Origin: Alphaproteobacteria bacterium GWF2_58_20
GTDB lineage: Bacteria; Pseudomonadota; Alphaproteobacteria; UBA1247
Assembly (NCBI GenBank): GCA_001768735.1
Contig: MEMB01000002.1
Location: 337,573-401,572, forward strand
Reading direction: 5' to 3'
DNA length: 64,000 nt
The notes under the pieces were generated by a model. It was not told where the DNA came from. It saw nothing but the letters and a program-made list of their open reading frames with translations, and did no database searches. The translations under genes and the position numbers were made by a program. Positions 1 through 9,295 of this stretch are shown piece by piece. The first letter of the stretch is position 1. Each line of letters begins with the position of its first letter.

Positions 1-663
1 AATAACGAAGGCAAAACGTCTGTGCATATCGCCATTGAGCTCGGATATCCGGCACTGGCCCTGGACCTGTGCAAGAAAAACAACTGGGTTAGCGGTGTTG
101 TGGACCATGAGGGGAATGCGCCGCTGCATGCCTTGATCGGCAAGGGCAGTTCCGGGGATATTGGCGACACAAAACGGCAGCGGGAGAGTTCCGCCCTGTT
201 TGACTATCTGGTTGAAGCGTATCCGCATGCGTTGTTTATCCGTAACAAGCAAGGATACCTGCCCTTTGTCGATGCGGTGGATTTTACCCGGTTCAGCAAC
301 GTCAAGACCATGTGGCCGGATATAGAGGACAGGCCTTCCTGTCTCACCATGCAGGGGCTTGGCGGGCAAACATTCCTGCATCATGTTGTGAGTCATCATT
401 CCGCTGCCCTGATCTGGGTCAAACGGGCTCTTGGTGCAAAAAGTGTCTTTCAGGATCTGGCCGGATTCTGGAAACAAGTTGCATACAAGGTTGTTGGTCT
501 CAATCCCGACACCCTTTTTGTGCGCAGTGATGGCGTGCCCGGCTGCCATCCTGGCGTCCTGCCGGTGGACCTGTGTGAGGATCCTGAACTCAGGATGTTC
601 CTGAAAACCCGGATGCAGGCCATCGCTCCATCCTGGGATCCGAACTGCAAGCCAACCCTCTAA
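1..663 (+). CDS. Ankyrin-repeat-like protein, 5' truncated by window edge
   Basis: Frame 1 is open from base 1 (NNEGKTSVHIAIELGYPALALDLC...), with ankyrin-type motifs (GNAPLHALI, GGQTFLHHVV). The ORF-track start at 22 is an internal GTG. Confidence 0.7.
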   Translation, partial: NNEGKTSVHIAIELGYPALALDLCKKNNWVSGVVDHEGNAPLHALIGKGSSGDIGDTKRQRESSALFDYLVEAYPHALFIRNKQGYLPFVDAVDFTRFSNVKTMWPDIEDRPSCLTMQGLGGQTFLHHVVSHHSAALIWVKRALGAKSVFQDLAGFWKQVAYKVVGLNPDTLFVRSDGVPGCHPGVLPVDLCEDPELRMFLKTRMQAIAPSWDPNCKPTL

Positions 664-717
664 ATTTTATGGTCGTTGAAGCATGCGCTTGTTAGTGTAT
701 GAGAAAACTGATAGATA

Positions 718-733
718 AACGACAATTGTCGTC
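718..733. terminator. Palindrome followed by T-rich tract, possible terminator after the ankyrin gene
   Basis: aACGACAATTGTCGTctttgtttttt. Confidence 0.4.
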
Positions 734-874
734 TTTGTTTTTTGAAAGAACTGCGTCCATGTTTCCTGGATTGGTCTGGAAAAAGCTGGAAATCTGTATA
801 TGCAGCACCGCCTGTTGTCGGTGCTGCTGATTCCTGTCCGCTTTTTTCCGTATCCCATTTCCTTTTGGTGAAAC

Positions 875-2284
875 ATGCAGATTTACAATACCGCCACGCG
901 CTCACTTGAAACTTTCATTCCCGCAATTGCTGGTAAGGTCGGCCTTTATACCTGCGGCCCGACGGTTTACAGCTATGCCCATATTGGCAATCTCCGCACT
1001 TATGTGTTTGAGGATGTGCTGCGGCGCATGCTTGCGCGCGAAGGCTATGCTGTGCGGCATGTCATGAATGTGACGGATGTCGGGCATTTGCAATCGGATG
1101 CCGACAGCGGGGATGACAAGATGATGGTCGCAGCCCTGCGGGAGCAGCGTTCGCCATGGGAGATCGCGCAGTTTTACGAAGCTGCGTTTTTCCGTCATGC
1201 CGAGATGCTCGGGATCATGCGTCCCCATGTCGTGGCGCGCGCCACCGAACACATTCCCGAAATGATCGCCTTTGTCGAAAAACTGATGGCTCTGGGGTTT
1301 GCATATGAATCCGGCGGAAATGTCTATTTTGATGTTTCAAAATTTCCACGCTATGCCGATTTTGCGCGTCTGGACATGAAAGGGGCGCGGGCGACGGACC
1401 GGGCAGCCTTTGATGATTTGAAGCGCAGTCAGGTGGATTTTGCGCTGTGGTTTTCCCAATCGAAATTCCCCAACCAGATCATGCAGTGGGATTCCCCGTG
1501 GGGGCGGGGTTTTCCTGGGTGGCATATCGAATGCTCGGCCATGGCGATGAAGTATCTGGGTGAAAAGCTGGATATACATTGCGGTGGCGTCGACCACATC
1601 CCGGTACACCATACCAATGAGATTGCCCAGTCGGAAAGCCTGCTGCCGGATGGCGAGACGTGGGTGAATTACTGGATGCACGCGGCTTTCCTCACGCTGG
1701 ACCAGGAGAAAATGGCCAAGTCCAGGGGGGATTCCCTGACACTGGACCGTCTTGTGGAAAAGGGAGTTCACCCCCTGGCATACCGCTATTTCCTGCTCAC
1801 ATTCCATTACAGGACCACCTTGCGTTTCAGTTTCGAGGCCCTAGAGGAAGCCGGAAAAGCCTATGGGAACATGCTGGAAAAGATGCAGCGCCTGCAGGGG
1901 CCGGACCAGGGAGGTTTTCCGCAAAGCCGGATAGGGGCTGAATGGGCAGAGGCGTTTTGGCAGGCCATGGGCAATGACCTCAATACCCCCCGGGCACTCT
2001 CCATTGCTTGGAGTGTCCTGGGAGATGAACGCTTGGCGGATCCTGAAAAACGGAACCTTCTGCATGGGTTTGACCAGGTTCTGGGGCTTAACCTGCTTGA
2101 TGCTGTCGGCAAGGCCTTGTCTGCCGAGGAGCGGGATCTTGTGGATCAGCGGCAGGCGGCACGGCTACGCAAGGATTGGGTAGAATCCGACCGTTTGCGG
2201 GATGTGTTGCTGCATCAGCACGGGATCAAGGTCAATGATACCTCCTCGGGGGCGTCATGGGTGCGGATATTGCCGGCCTCTTGA
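875..2284 (+). CDS. cysS: Cysteinyl-tRNA synthetase
   Basis: Full-length 469 aa; CGPTVYSYAHIGNLRTYVFEDVLRR, GWHIECSAM, KMAKSRGD (KMSKS-like) motifs. Confidence 0.97.
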   Translation: MQIYNTATRSLETFIPAIAGKVGLYTCGPTVYSYAHIGNLRTYVFEDVLRRMLAREGYAVRHVMNVTDVGHLQSDADSGDDKMMVAALREQRSPWEIAQFYEAAFFRHAEMLGIMRPHVVARATEHIPEMIAFVEKLMALGFAYESGGNVYFDVSKFPRYADFARLDMKGARATDRAAFDDLKRSQVDFALWFSQSKFPNQIMQWDSPWGRGFPGWHIECSAMAMKYLGEKLDIHCGGVDHIPVHHTNEIAQSESLLPDGETWVNYWMHAAFLTLDQEKMAKSRGDSLTLDRLVEKGVHPLAYRYFLLTFHYRTTLRFSFEALEEAGKAYGNMLEKMQRLQGPDQGGFPQSRIGAEWAEAFWQAMGNDLNTPRALSIAWSVLGDERLADPEKRNLLHGFDQVLGLNLLDAVGKALSAEERDLVDQRQAARLRKDWVESDRLRDVLLHQHGIKVNDTSSGASWVRILPAS

Positions 2285-2295
2285 CACGAATCACC

Positions 2296-2417
2296 GGGAG
2301 GTATAGAAACTTCGCTCCTTCAAGACGACGAGGAGATGGTAATGCCCCAACTGCCCAAAAGGCAGGCGGATATGCCTTTTCCACCCCGCAGCAGGCGGGG
2401 GCGCTTCTTGGGGGCAG
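2296..2417 (+). promoter_or_regulatory. Structured leader RNA upstream of PfkB-family kinase (candidate riboregulator)
   Basis: Alternative pairings GGGAG(2296-2300)/CTCCT(2315-2319) versus CTCCT/AGGAG(2331-2335). Three-way junction: TGCCCC(2343-2348)/GGGGCA(2411-2416) enclosing CTGCC/GGCAG and CCCCGC/GCGGGG hairpins. Confidence 0.45.
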
Positions 2418-2439
2418 AATGCTCAGGATACAAAACAAA

Positions 2440-2466
2440 CCGGCCAGGAAACCCCTGGCCGGTTTT
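2440..2466 (+). terminator. Rho-independent terminator between cysS and the PfkB kinase
   Basis: CCGGCCAGG-aaacc-CCTGGCCGG-tttt. Confidence 0.85.
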
Positions 2467-2501
2467 CGTTTGGGCGCAATTTAAAAAAAACGGAGGAAAA
2501 C

Positions 2502-3482
2502 ATGGGAATTGACATGGTCATGATTGCACAGGCGATGGTGGATGCCTGTGCCGTGGTGGATGAAGCTTTCATGGAAAGAAACGGGCTTGAGCCCGGCGGG
2601 GCAAAGGTGGTGGTGCCGGAAGAAGCAAGGAAACTTGAAGCTGAATCGGGGGGAGTGTCGTATGTATCCGGTGGTTCGGCGGCCAATACGGCGGCAACCC
2701 TTGGCAGGCTTGGCAAGAACGTGGCCTTTTTTGGCCCCACGGGAAATGATGCGGCGGGGATCGCCTTCCACAGGGGAATGGCGGATGCCGGGGTTTTCTG
2801 TTTCCATAATACGGTTCCGGGAGGGGATACCGGCAAGTGCCTTGTGTTTGTGCCTCCATGTGGAGACAGGAGTATGGTTGCAAGCCCCGGGATTAGCGGG
2901 GATATTTCGGAAACAGTCATTCCGGCGGGTCTGTGTGAACAGGCCCGTTTGTGTTTCTGCGAAGGATTCCTGTTTTCCTTTCCAAAAGCCATTGCGGTCA
3001 TGCAAAAGGCAGCGGCTGCGACAAGGCGAGGGGACGGCAAGGTGGTCCTATCCGTTGGAGCTGCATGGTGCGCTGCGGCAAACCAGAAGGAGATGATGGA
3101 TTTTGTGGAAAACCACGCCGACATTGTTCTGGCGAATGAGGCTGAAGTGATGGCGCTCCTTGATGTTCCGGATTTTGGTTCGGCGCTGGCCATCTGGCAA
3201 CAAATGGGAAAGACAGTGGTCATTACCCAAGGGAGTAAAGGCGCCGTGGTGGTTTCCGGCGGTTCCATTTATACCATTCCATCCCAGGCAAGCCAGGTGG
3301 TGGATACCACGGGAGCAGGGGACAGTTTCGCCGCCGGATTCCTGAATGGATTGCTTGACGGCATGGATGTCCTGCAGGCAGGGGCATGGGGTGCAGCTTT
3401 GGCCGCAGAAGTTGTTGGCCATGTGGGGGCCCGTCCAAAGCGGCATCCGAAACAGGTTTTGGGGATTCAACCTGGGATCTGA
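2502..3482 (+). CDS. PfkB-family carbohydrate kinase (adenosine kinase-like)
   Basis: GGSAANTAATLGRLG near N-terminus and DTTGAGDSFAAGFLNGL PfkB signature; RBS GGAGG before ATG. Confidence 0.93.
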   Translation: MGIDMVMIAQAMVDACAVVDEAFMERNGLEPGGAKVVVPEEARKLEAESGGVSYVSGGSAANTAATLGRLGKNVAFFGPTGNDAAGIAFHRGMADAGVFCFHNTVPGGDTGKCLVFVPPCGDRSMVASPGISGDISETVIPAGLCEQARLCFCEGFLFSFPKAIAVMQKAAAATRRGDGKVVLSVGAAWCAAANQKEMMDFVENHADIVLANEAEVMALLDVPDFGSALAIWQQMGKTVVITQGSKGAVVVSGGSIYTIPSQASQVVDTTGAGDSFAAGFLNGLLDGMDVLQAGAWGAALAAEVVGHVGARPKRHPKQVLGIQPGI

Positions 3483-3493
3483 CCTTTGGTGGA

Positions 3494-3529
3494 CAAAAAA
3501 GGCGGGGGATCAATCGTCTGCCTTTTTTG
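3494..3529 (+). terminator. Intrinsic terminator after PfkB kinase
   Basis: AAAAAAGGCgggggatcaatcgtctGCCTTTTTT. Confidence 0.75.
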
Positions 3530-3594
3530 TTTTTTTCATTGGAATTATAGGTTATATATTAAAAGTGAATTTTAAAAACATGTTAGAGGAAAAG

Positions 3595-5124
3595 ATGAAA
3601 CAGGGATGGTTTTGGACGGGTGTTTTTTGCATGGGGCTGTCCTGTTCCGCGATGGCTGCGGATGAATACATGTTCATCAAGCGCATTCCGGGGTTTGTGC
3701 CTGGGGCAACCTCAGGGGCAGGGGCATCCATTGCTGTTTCGCCAGAGGCAGGGGAGGTGACCATTTCCGATGGTGTGTCGCCCGGAATCTGGAAGAATTT
3801 TACCGTCAAAAATGAAGGTGGCCAGGAGACGGGTTCCATTTCCGCATCCCTCTCCAATGTGGATGATTTTGAACTGGATGCCAGCGCATGTTCCACCCTT
3901 CTTGGCGGGCAGAGCTGTGCCTTGAAGGTTCGCCTGAAGGCGTCGGACAATGGCAGTTTTGCCGGGGAGCTGTCCATCTTGGCGGCACCGGGCGGTTTCA
4001 GGAAGGTGATGCTTGCAGGCACGGCCAATGGCTTTACCGCCATGTGGTGCTGGGGGGATAACAACATGGGGCAGCTTGGAACCGGGGTTGTAGGCACCTT
4101 TGCAGATGGGACAACATTCAGCAGCGTTCCTGTCAGGGCGCTGGCAGGGTCTGTCGGCAAGGTGGCCAGAATGACAACGGGTTCATATAGCGTCTGTGCC
4201 CTGAATGAGGCGGGGAAAATCTGGTGTTGGGGATCCAACAACTGGGGGCAGCTTGGCAACAACACATATAGTAATAGTGCTGTGCCAACCGAAGTGTTTG
4301 ATGTCGGAAAAACTTTTGTGGATGTTGCCTCGTACTACGAGCATGTGTGTGCGCTTGCAAGCGACCATTCCCTGTGGTGCTGGGGGTTCAACCAGTATGG
4401 CCAGCTTGGAACCGGTTCTACCACAAGTACCAAGGTGCCTGTCACGGTTTCAGGAATGGATTCCGGCGTGACTTCCGTGGATGCCGGGTATGATCATACC
4501 TGCGCGATCAAGGATGGAGGCGTTTGGTGCTGGGGAGAAAACACATATGGCCAGCTTGGCAACAATTCCACCACCATGAGCAATGTTCCCGTGCAGGTGT
4601 CAGGCATGGAAAGCAGCGTTTCCATGATTGCAGCAGGCGGCAGGCAAACCTGTGCGATCAAGACGGATGGCAGTATATGGTGCTGGGGGAATGCAAGCAG
4701 CGGTTACCTCGGAACGGGATCGACCTCCGATGTCCTGGTTCCCCAACCGTTGACGGTGCAGCCAGGGAATGCGCAATCCATTTACAATGGAGAGTATACT
4801 TTCTGTGTAAAGACTCAGGATAGGAGGTTGTGGTGCTGGGGGGGAAACGGTTATGGCCAGTTCGGGAATGGTGTGACGGGATCCAGTAAAACCCCTGTCC
4901 TGGTGGCTGGAGGAATGACGGTTTCCCAGTGGACCGAGGGTCGCTATCATCTTTGCGCCCGCAAGGAGGATGGATCGGCCTGGTGCTGGGGGTACAACAG
5001 CAAGGGACGTTTGGGAAATGGTAATACAACCCACCAGTCGAGTCCTGTCCAGGTGACGGACATGGCAAGTGGTGTTTTGAATATTGTGGCGGGGTTTTCA
5101 CACACCTGTGCCATCACCCAATAA
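3595..5124 (+). CDS. Secreted RCC1-repeat protein with choice-of-anchor-like N-terminal domain
   Basis: Signal peptide MKQGWFWTGVFCMGLSCSAMAAD; at least seven repeats containing WCWG(x)N(x)xGQLG. ORF-track start 3346 is an in-frame extension across the previous gene. Confidence 0.88.
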   Translation: MKQGWFWTGVFCMGLSCSAMAADEYMFIKRIPGFVPGATSGAGASIAVSPEAGEVTISDGVSPGIWKNFTVKNEGGQETGSISASLSNVDDFELDASACSTLLGGQSCALKVRLKASDNGSFAGELSILAAPGGFRKVMLAGTANGFTAMWCWGDNNMGQLGTGVVGTFADGTTFSSVPVRALAGSVGKVARMTTGSYSVCALNEAGKIWCWGSNNWGQLGNNTYSNSAVPTEVFDVGKTFVDVASYYEHVCALASDHSLWCWGFNQYGQLGTGSTTSTKVPVTVSGMDSGVTSVDAGYDHTCAIKDGGVWCWGENTYGQLGNNSTTMSNVPVQVSGMESSVSMIAAGGRQTCAIKTDGSIWCWGNASSGYLGTGSTSDVLVPQPLTVQPGNAQSIYNGEYTFCVKTQDRRLWCWGGNGYGQFGNGVTGSSKTPVLVAGGMTVSQWTEGRYHLCARKEDGSAWCWGYNSKGRLGNGNTTHQSSPVQVTDMASGVLNIVAGFSHTCAITQ

Positions 5125-5142
5125 GAGGGAAACGCTTGATTG

Positions 5143-5178
5143 AAAAAAGGGCGGGGACATTATTGTCCTCGCCCTTTT
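5143..5178. terminator. Bidirectional terminator between convergent genes
   Basis: AAAAAAGGGCGGGGACattattGTCCTCGCCCTTTTCT. Confidence 0.85.
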
Positions 5179-5200
5179 CTTGTTTATCGGGATTTTCCTT

Positions 5201-6460
5201 TCAGGCAAGGCTTGCTGCGAGGGACAGAAAATCTTCATCCCGGCCAAAGCATCCTGCCAGTTGCAGGCCCAGTGGCAGGCCACTGGTTGTTTTTCCGGCA
5301 GGTACGGCCAAGGTGGGAATACCCGCATGGGTGAAGGGCAGGTTCATCAGCGGGCTGCCGGTGGCCGAGAGGCCTTCGGGCGCAGGCGTCGTTGTGGCGG
5401 GGGCCAGCCAGAGGTCAAGGCCAAGGCTTTCCATCATGCCGTCCATTCTGGCGCGCAAGCCTGCGATGGATTGATCTGCGCCCGTATCGTCGGCAGTTTG
5501 TCCCTCAAGGATGAGCGCGCGGGTTTGCGGGCTGTAAAGCGCTTCGTATTTGGCAAACCATGCGGCATGAACTTTGGCGAGATCCAAGGCATTGAGTGTG
5601 CGGTGGATGGCATTGATACGGGTAATGTCGGGAAACGGATCGCAAGGGATAAGCTTGTGGCCGAGGTCTGACAGCCTTTCGCATTGTGCCTTGAAAAAGG
5701 CAAGAACGGTGTCATCGGCCTGCGCCATGTATTTGCCCTGCGGCACGCCCAGCACAAGGGGGCGCACGGCGGGGAGTGGCGTTTCCGTGTTCCATTTGTC
5801 GCACATGACGGGGGCTGCGCCCAGGATTCCGGCCATGTCCGGGGCGAAATAGCCCATTTGGTCCACGCGCGGGGAAAAGGGGATGACGCCTTGCACCGAC
5901 ATGCGTCCAAAACTTGGCTTGAAGCCGAATACTCCGCAATAGGCAGCAGGGCGGGAGACGGAGCCGATGGTTTGGGTGCCAAGGGCCAGCGCGCATTCTC
6001 CGGCCGCCACGGCGGCAGCGGAGCCGCTGGAGGAACCGCCCGGCGTGTGGGTGATGTTGTGGGGGTTGCAGGTGGGGCCGGGAGAGAAGTAGGCAAATTC
6101 GGTGGTGACGGTTTTGCCGATGATGAGCGCTCCGGCATCCTTCAACCGTCGCACCACTGGTCCTTCCGCGCCCGTCAGGGGTTCGGGCGGCAGGCGGGAG
6201 CCAGCGCGGGTTTTAAAGCCAGCCACATGGTAAAGGTCTTTGACTCCAACAGGAACGCCAAACAGGGGAGGGCGCACACCGGCGTTTGGATAGGTGGACA
6301 ACAGGCGCGCGGCATCCGCCAGCAGTCTTGCCCTTCGCCCTTCTTCCGGCAGCAGGGCATGGATATACGGCTCTACCGCCTCGATCCGGTCGCAGAGGGC
6401 GTTAACAAAGGCCATGAGGTCATCCCCCATCTCCGGCAGGGGGGCGGCAAAAGAGATCAT
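5201..6460 (-). CDS. Amidase (amidase signature family)
   Basis: GVPVGVKDLYHVAG, TPGGSSSGSAAAVAAGECALALGTQTIGSVSRPAAYCG: Ser-cisSer-Lys amidase signature. Confidence 0.93.
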   Translation of the reverse strand: MISFAAPLPEMGDDLMAFVNALCDRIEAVEPYIHALLPEEGRRARLLADAARLLSTYPNAGVRPPLFGVPVGVKDLYHVAGFKTRAGSRLPPEPLTGAEGPVVRRLKDAGALIIGKTVTTEFAYFSPGPTCNPHNITHTPGGSSSGSAAAVAAGECALALGTQTIGSVSRPAAYCGVFGFKPSFGRMSVQGVIPFSPRVDQMGYFAPDMAGILGAAPVMCDKWNTETPLPAVRPLVLGVPQGKYMAQADDTVLAFFKAQCERLSDLGHKLIPCDPFPDITRINAIHRTLNALDLAKVHAAWFAKYEALYSPQTRALILEGQTADDTGADQSIAGLRARMDGMMESLGLDLWLAPATTTPAPEGLSATGSPLMNLPFTHAGIPTLAVPAGKTTSGLPLGLQLAGCFGRDEDFLSLAASLA

Positions 6461-7650
6461 AGCGCACCTTGTTCCCGCAATGCCGCAATGGCCGTGGCAT
6501 CAAGCCCCAGAACCTGACCAAGGATTTCATCCGTGTGCTGGGAAAGGCGTGGGGCAGATGGACGGGTAACCTCATCCTCAACGCCGCTGAGTTTGAGGGG
6601 GGAGCCAGCGAGCTGTACGGTGCCAATATCTGGATCTTGCATGGAAACAATCATGTTGCGGGCAGCGATTTGTGGATCCTGCATGATGTCGGCCACCTTG
6701 TTGATGGGAGCGCAGGGGATACCGGCAGCTTCCAGGGCATCAAGCCATTCGCGGGCGGTCTTGCCGGCAAAGATGTCTGCCAGCAGGCGGTCAAGTTCGG
6801 CGATATGCTGGGTGCGGTCGGGGTTGGTGGCAAAACGGTTGTCGGAGAGCAGGCCTTCATGGCCGATGGCCTTGCAGAACTTTTCCCACAGCACGTCATT
6901 GCCCACGGCGATGACAAAGTGTGTGTCGCTGGCCGCCACAGCCTGGAACGGGGTGATCGTTGGGTGGCGGTTTCCCAGCGGCTGCGGGGATGTTCCATCC
7001 ACCTGGTAACGGACAAGGGCGTTTTCCAGCAGGGCCACCATGCAGTCGAGCATGGCGATGTCCACCTTTTGGCCACAACCGGTCTTTTCGCGCATGGCAA
7101 GGGCGGCCTGAATGCCGATGACGGTAAAGAGCGCTCCCACGAGATCGCCCATGGAAACCCCCACACGGGTGGGGGGCATGTCGGGCCAGCCGGTCAGTCC
7201 CATGATGCCGCCCGCAGCCTGGGCGAGGATGTCATAGGAGGGGCGCGTGCTGTAAGGGCCGGTGTGTCCGTAGCCTGATGCTGCGGCATAAATGAGGCGC
7301 GGATTGTGTTTGGAAAGAACGTCCCAGCCAAGTCCCAGCTTTTCCATGGTGCCGGGGCGGAAGTTTTCCATGAGAACATCGGATTTTGCAGCCAGATCAA
7401 GCAGGAGTTTCTTTCCGGCCTCGTTCTTGAGGTCGATGGTGATGGATTTTTTGCCGCGGTTGATGCTGGCAAAATAAAGGCTCTTGCCTTCCAGGAATGG
7501 GCCGAAAGCACGGGAGTCGTCACCGCCGTTCGGGTTTTCCACCTTGATGACGGTGGCGCCCATGTCGCAGAGCATCATGGTGCAGAAGGGGCCGATGAGG
7601 ACGCGGGAAAGGTCGAGAACGACAATGCCATCAAGCGGTTTTGCAGTCAT
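6457..7650 (-). CDS. CaiB/BaiF-family CoA transferase
   Basis: LDGIVVLDLSRVLIGPFCTMMLCDMGATVIKVENPNGGDDSR; overlaps the amidase start by 4 bp. In-frame MTAK start preferred over 7686. Confidence 0.93.
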   Translation of the reverse strand: MTAKPLDGIVVLDLSRVLIGPFCTMMLCDMGATVIKVENPNGGDDSRAFGPFLEGKSLYFASINRGKKSITIDLKNEAGKKLLLDLAAKSDVLMENFRPGTMEKLGLGWDVLSKHNPRLIYAAASGYGHTGPYSTRPSYDILAQAAGGIMGLTGWPDMPPTRVGVSMGDLVGALFTVIGIQAALAMREKTGCGQKVDIAMLDCMVALLENALVRYQVDGTSPQPLGNRHPTITPFQAVAASDTHFVIAVGNDVLWEKFCKAIGHEGLLSDNRFATNPDRTQHIAELDRLLADIFAGKTAREWLDALEAAGIPCAPINKVADIMQDPQIAARNMIVSMQDPDIGTVQLAGSPLKLSGVEDEVTRPSAPRLSQHTDEILGQVLGLDATAIAALREQGAL

Positions 7651-7666
7651 GGGATGCTCCGTTTTG

Positions 7667-8335
7667 TCAGAAGTCGAGGTCGTCATAATGCTTGGGGGGC
7701 GGCGATCCTGGGATGCGCTCGGCCAGCAGGGGCCTGAAAGAGGGGCGGCATTTCATGCGGGCATACCAGTCCTTGGCTTCCGGGTGCCGGTCCCATGGAA
7801 CGTCGCCAAGATAGTCGATGGTGGAGAGGTGCGCGGCGGCGGTGATGTCGGCCAGCGAACAAAAATCCCCGGAGAGCCATGTCCTGTGGCCCGTAAGGAA
7901 GGCGATGTAGTCAAGATGGTAATGGATATTGGTGAGGCCAGCCCTTATGGCGGAGCCATCGGGTTCACCAAGGCGCAAAATGCGTTTCATGAGTTTTTCG
8001 CCCACCAGGTTTTCGGTCACCTCATGATAAAACTTGTGGTCAAACCATTCCACCAGCCGACGTGTTTCCGCCCGTTGCAGGGCATCTGTTCCCAGAAGGC
8101 TGTTTTCGGGCTGGGTTTCATCAAGGTATTCGCAAATGACCTGGCTGCCGCACAGGGTTTTTCCATCAGCTTCCACCAGAACGGGAACTTCGCCGGCGGG
8201 GTTCATGGCAAGAAAATCCGGACGGCGTTCCCAGATTTTTTCAAGTTTCATTTCATAGGCAAGCTTTTTTTCCCCCAAGGCAATGCGCACCTTGTGGCAG
8301 GGAGCTGAAACGGGGACATGGTAGAGAATGCGCAT
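7667..8335 (-). CDS. Glutathione S-transferase family protein
   Basis: N-terminal thioredoxin-like fold MRILYHVPVSAPCHKVRIALGEKKL...NPAGEVPVLV...GSQVICEYLDE. Confidence 0.93.
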   Translation of the reverse strand: MRILYHVPVSAPCHKVRIALGEKKLAYEMKLEKIWERRPDFLAMNPAGEVPVLVEADGKTLCGSQVICEYLDETQPENSLLGTDALQRAETRRLVEWFDHKFYHEVTENLVGEKLMKRILRLGEPDGSAIRAGLTNIHYHLDYIAFLTGHRTWLSGDFCSLADITAAAHLSTIDYLGDVPWDRHPEAKDWYARMKCRPSFRPLLAERIPGSPPPKHYDDLDF

Positions 8336-8354
8336 GAGGTTGGTATCTGGTCCT

Positions 8355-8882
8355 TTATTTCTTGGTGGGGATGCTCCACGAAGACAGGGGGGCGGAACAT
8401 TTTTCCGGTGGGGTTCCGGCTATGGCCACATGAACGCGGGTGATGTTCACCAGGTCGCGCGCGATGGTTTTGGGGCGGGATTTCTCCGCATAACCGGCAT
8501 GGGAAAAGGAATCCTGCATGAAATTTTCGGAAAATGTCGCAAGGCTTTCCGGATCATTGAATTTGAGAAGGGCGCCCAGAAAATCCTGTCGCAGGGTTTC
8601 GCAAGTTTTTTGTGCGTTGCCCGTGCCTTCGCCAGCTATCAGGAAAATGTCGATCCGGTTTTCATCAAAGACATAGTTCGTCCGTCCGATGAGTGGCGCG
8701 CTCATCTGCAGGGAGAGGGTTTCTGCGGCCTGTTCCGTGCGGCGGGCAAGGGCGTTCATGCCCCAGTCCCACAGGGTTACGGGATGGTGCATGAGCCATG
8801 TGGATGCCGTCTCGGCGCGGACGGTTGAGGTGGAGGTGAAAATCAGGGGGATGGCAAGACAAAGGGCAGAAATCCGGCGCAT
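8355..8882 (-). CDS. Secreted hypothetical protein
   Basis: 175 aa with signal peptide MRRISALCLAIPLIFTSTSTVRAE; overlaps next ORF stop/start. Confidence 0.7.
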   Translation of the reverse strand: MRRISALCLAIPLIFTSTSTVRAETASTWLMHHPVTLWDWGMNALARRTEQAAETLSLQMSAPLIGRTNYVFDENRIDIFLIAGEGTGNAQKTCETLRQDFLGALLKFNDPESLATFSENFMQDSFSHAGYAEKSRPKTIARDLVNITRVHVAIAGTPPEKCSAPLSSWSIPTKK

Positions 8883-9295
8883 CAGGTGTTTCCTTGTGCA
8901 GGCGTGGCAAAAAGGGTTTCATCGCCATGGATAATGACATCATCCACCTTGATGAGGCAGGCAAATCCGGCAAGACCGTGGGGCTTGATGGAGACGGTCA
9001 CGATGTGGCGGGTTTTGTCCGCGCGCCAGATGGCCTGGTGGGTTGCTCCCATGCGGCTGGCGTGGATGGCAAGGCGGATGGCATCGCGCACGCGGATTTT
9101 ATGCGCGGCGACATCCTTTTTGATGCGGACAAAAAAGTGGGAGAAATTGACCCCCGCCGTAGTGTTGAACTTCAGGGCCTTTCCATCAGCCAGAATGGTT
9201 GTTTTGGATTTTGCAGGAGAAAAGCTGCCATGGTTCATGACTTCAATGGTGTGGCCATTCCATTCTGCGCGCCAGGTCTGGTTGAAAAGGGACAT
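8882..9295 (-). CDS. Hypothetical protein
   Basis: 137 aa ORF, one-base overlap with the downstream secreted ORF; no strong motif. Confidence 0.65.
   Translation of the reverse strand: MSLFNQTWRAEWNGHTIEVMNHGSFSPAKSKTTILADGKALKFNTTAGVNFSHFFVRIKKDVAAHKIRVRDAIRLAIHASRMGATHQAIWRADKTRHIVTVSIKPHGLAGFACLIKVDDVIIHGDETLFATPAQGNT

Noticed and set aside
3346-3594. N-terminal extension of the RCC1 ORF
   Set aside because: Overlaps the PfkB coding end and a terminator. The signal peptide begins at 3595 after a good RBS.
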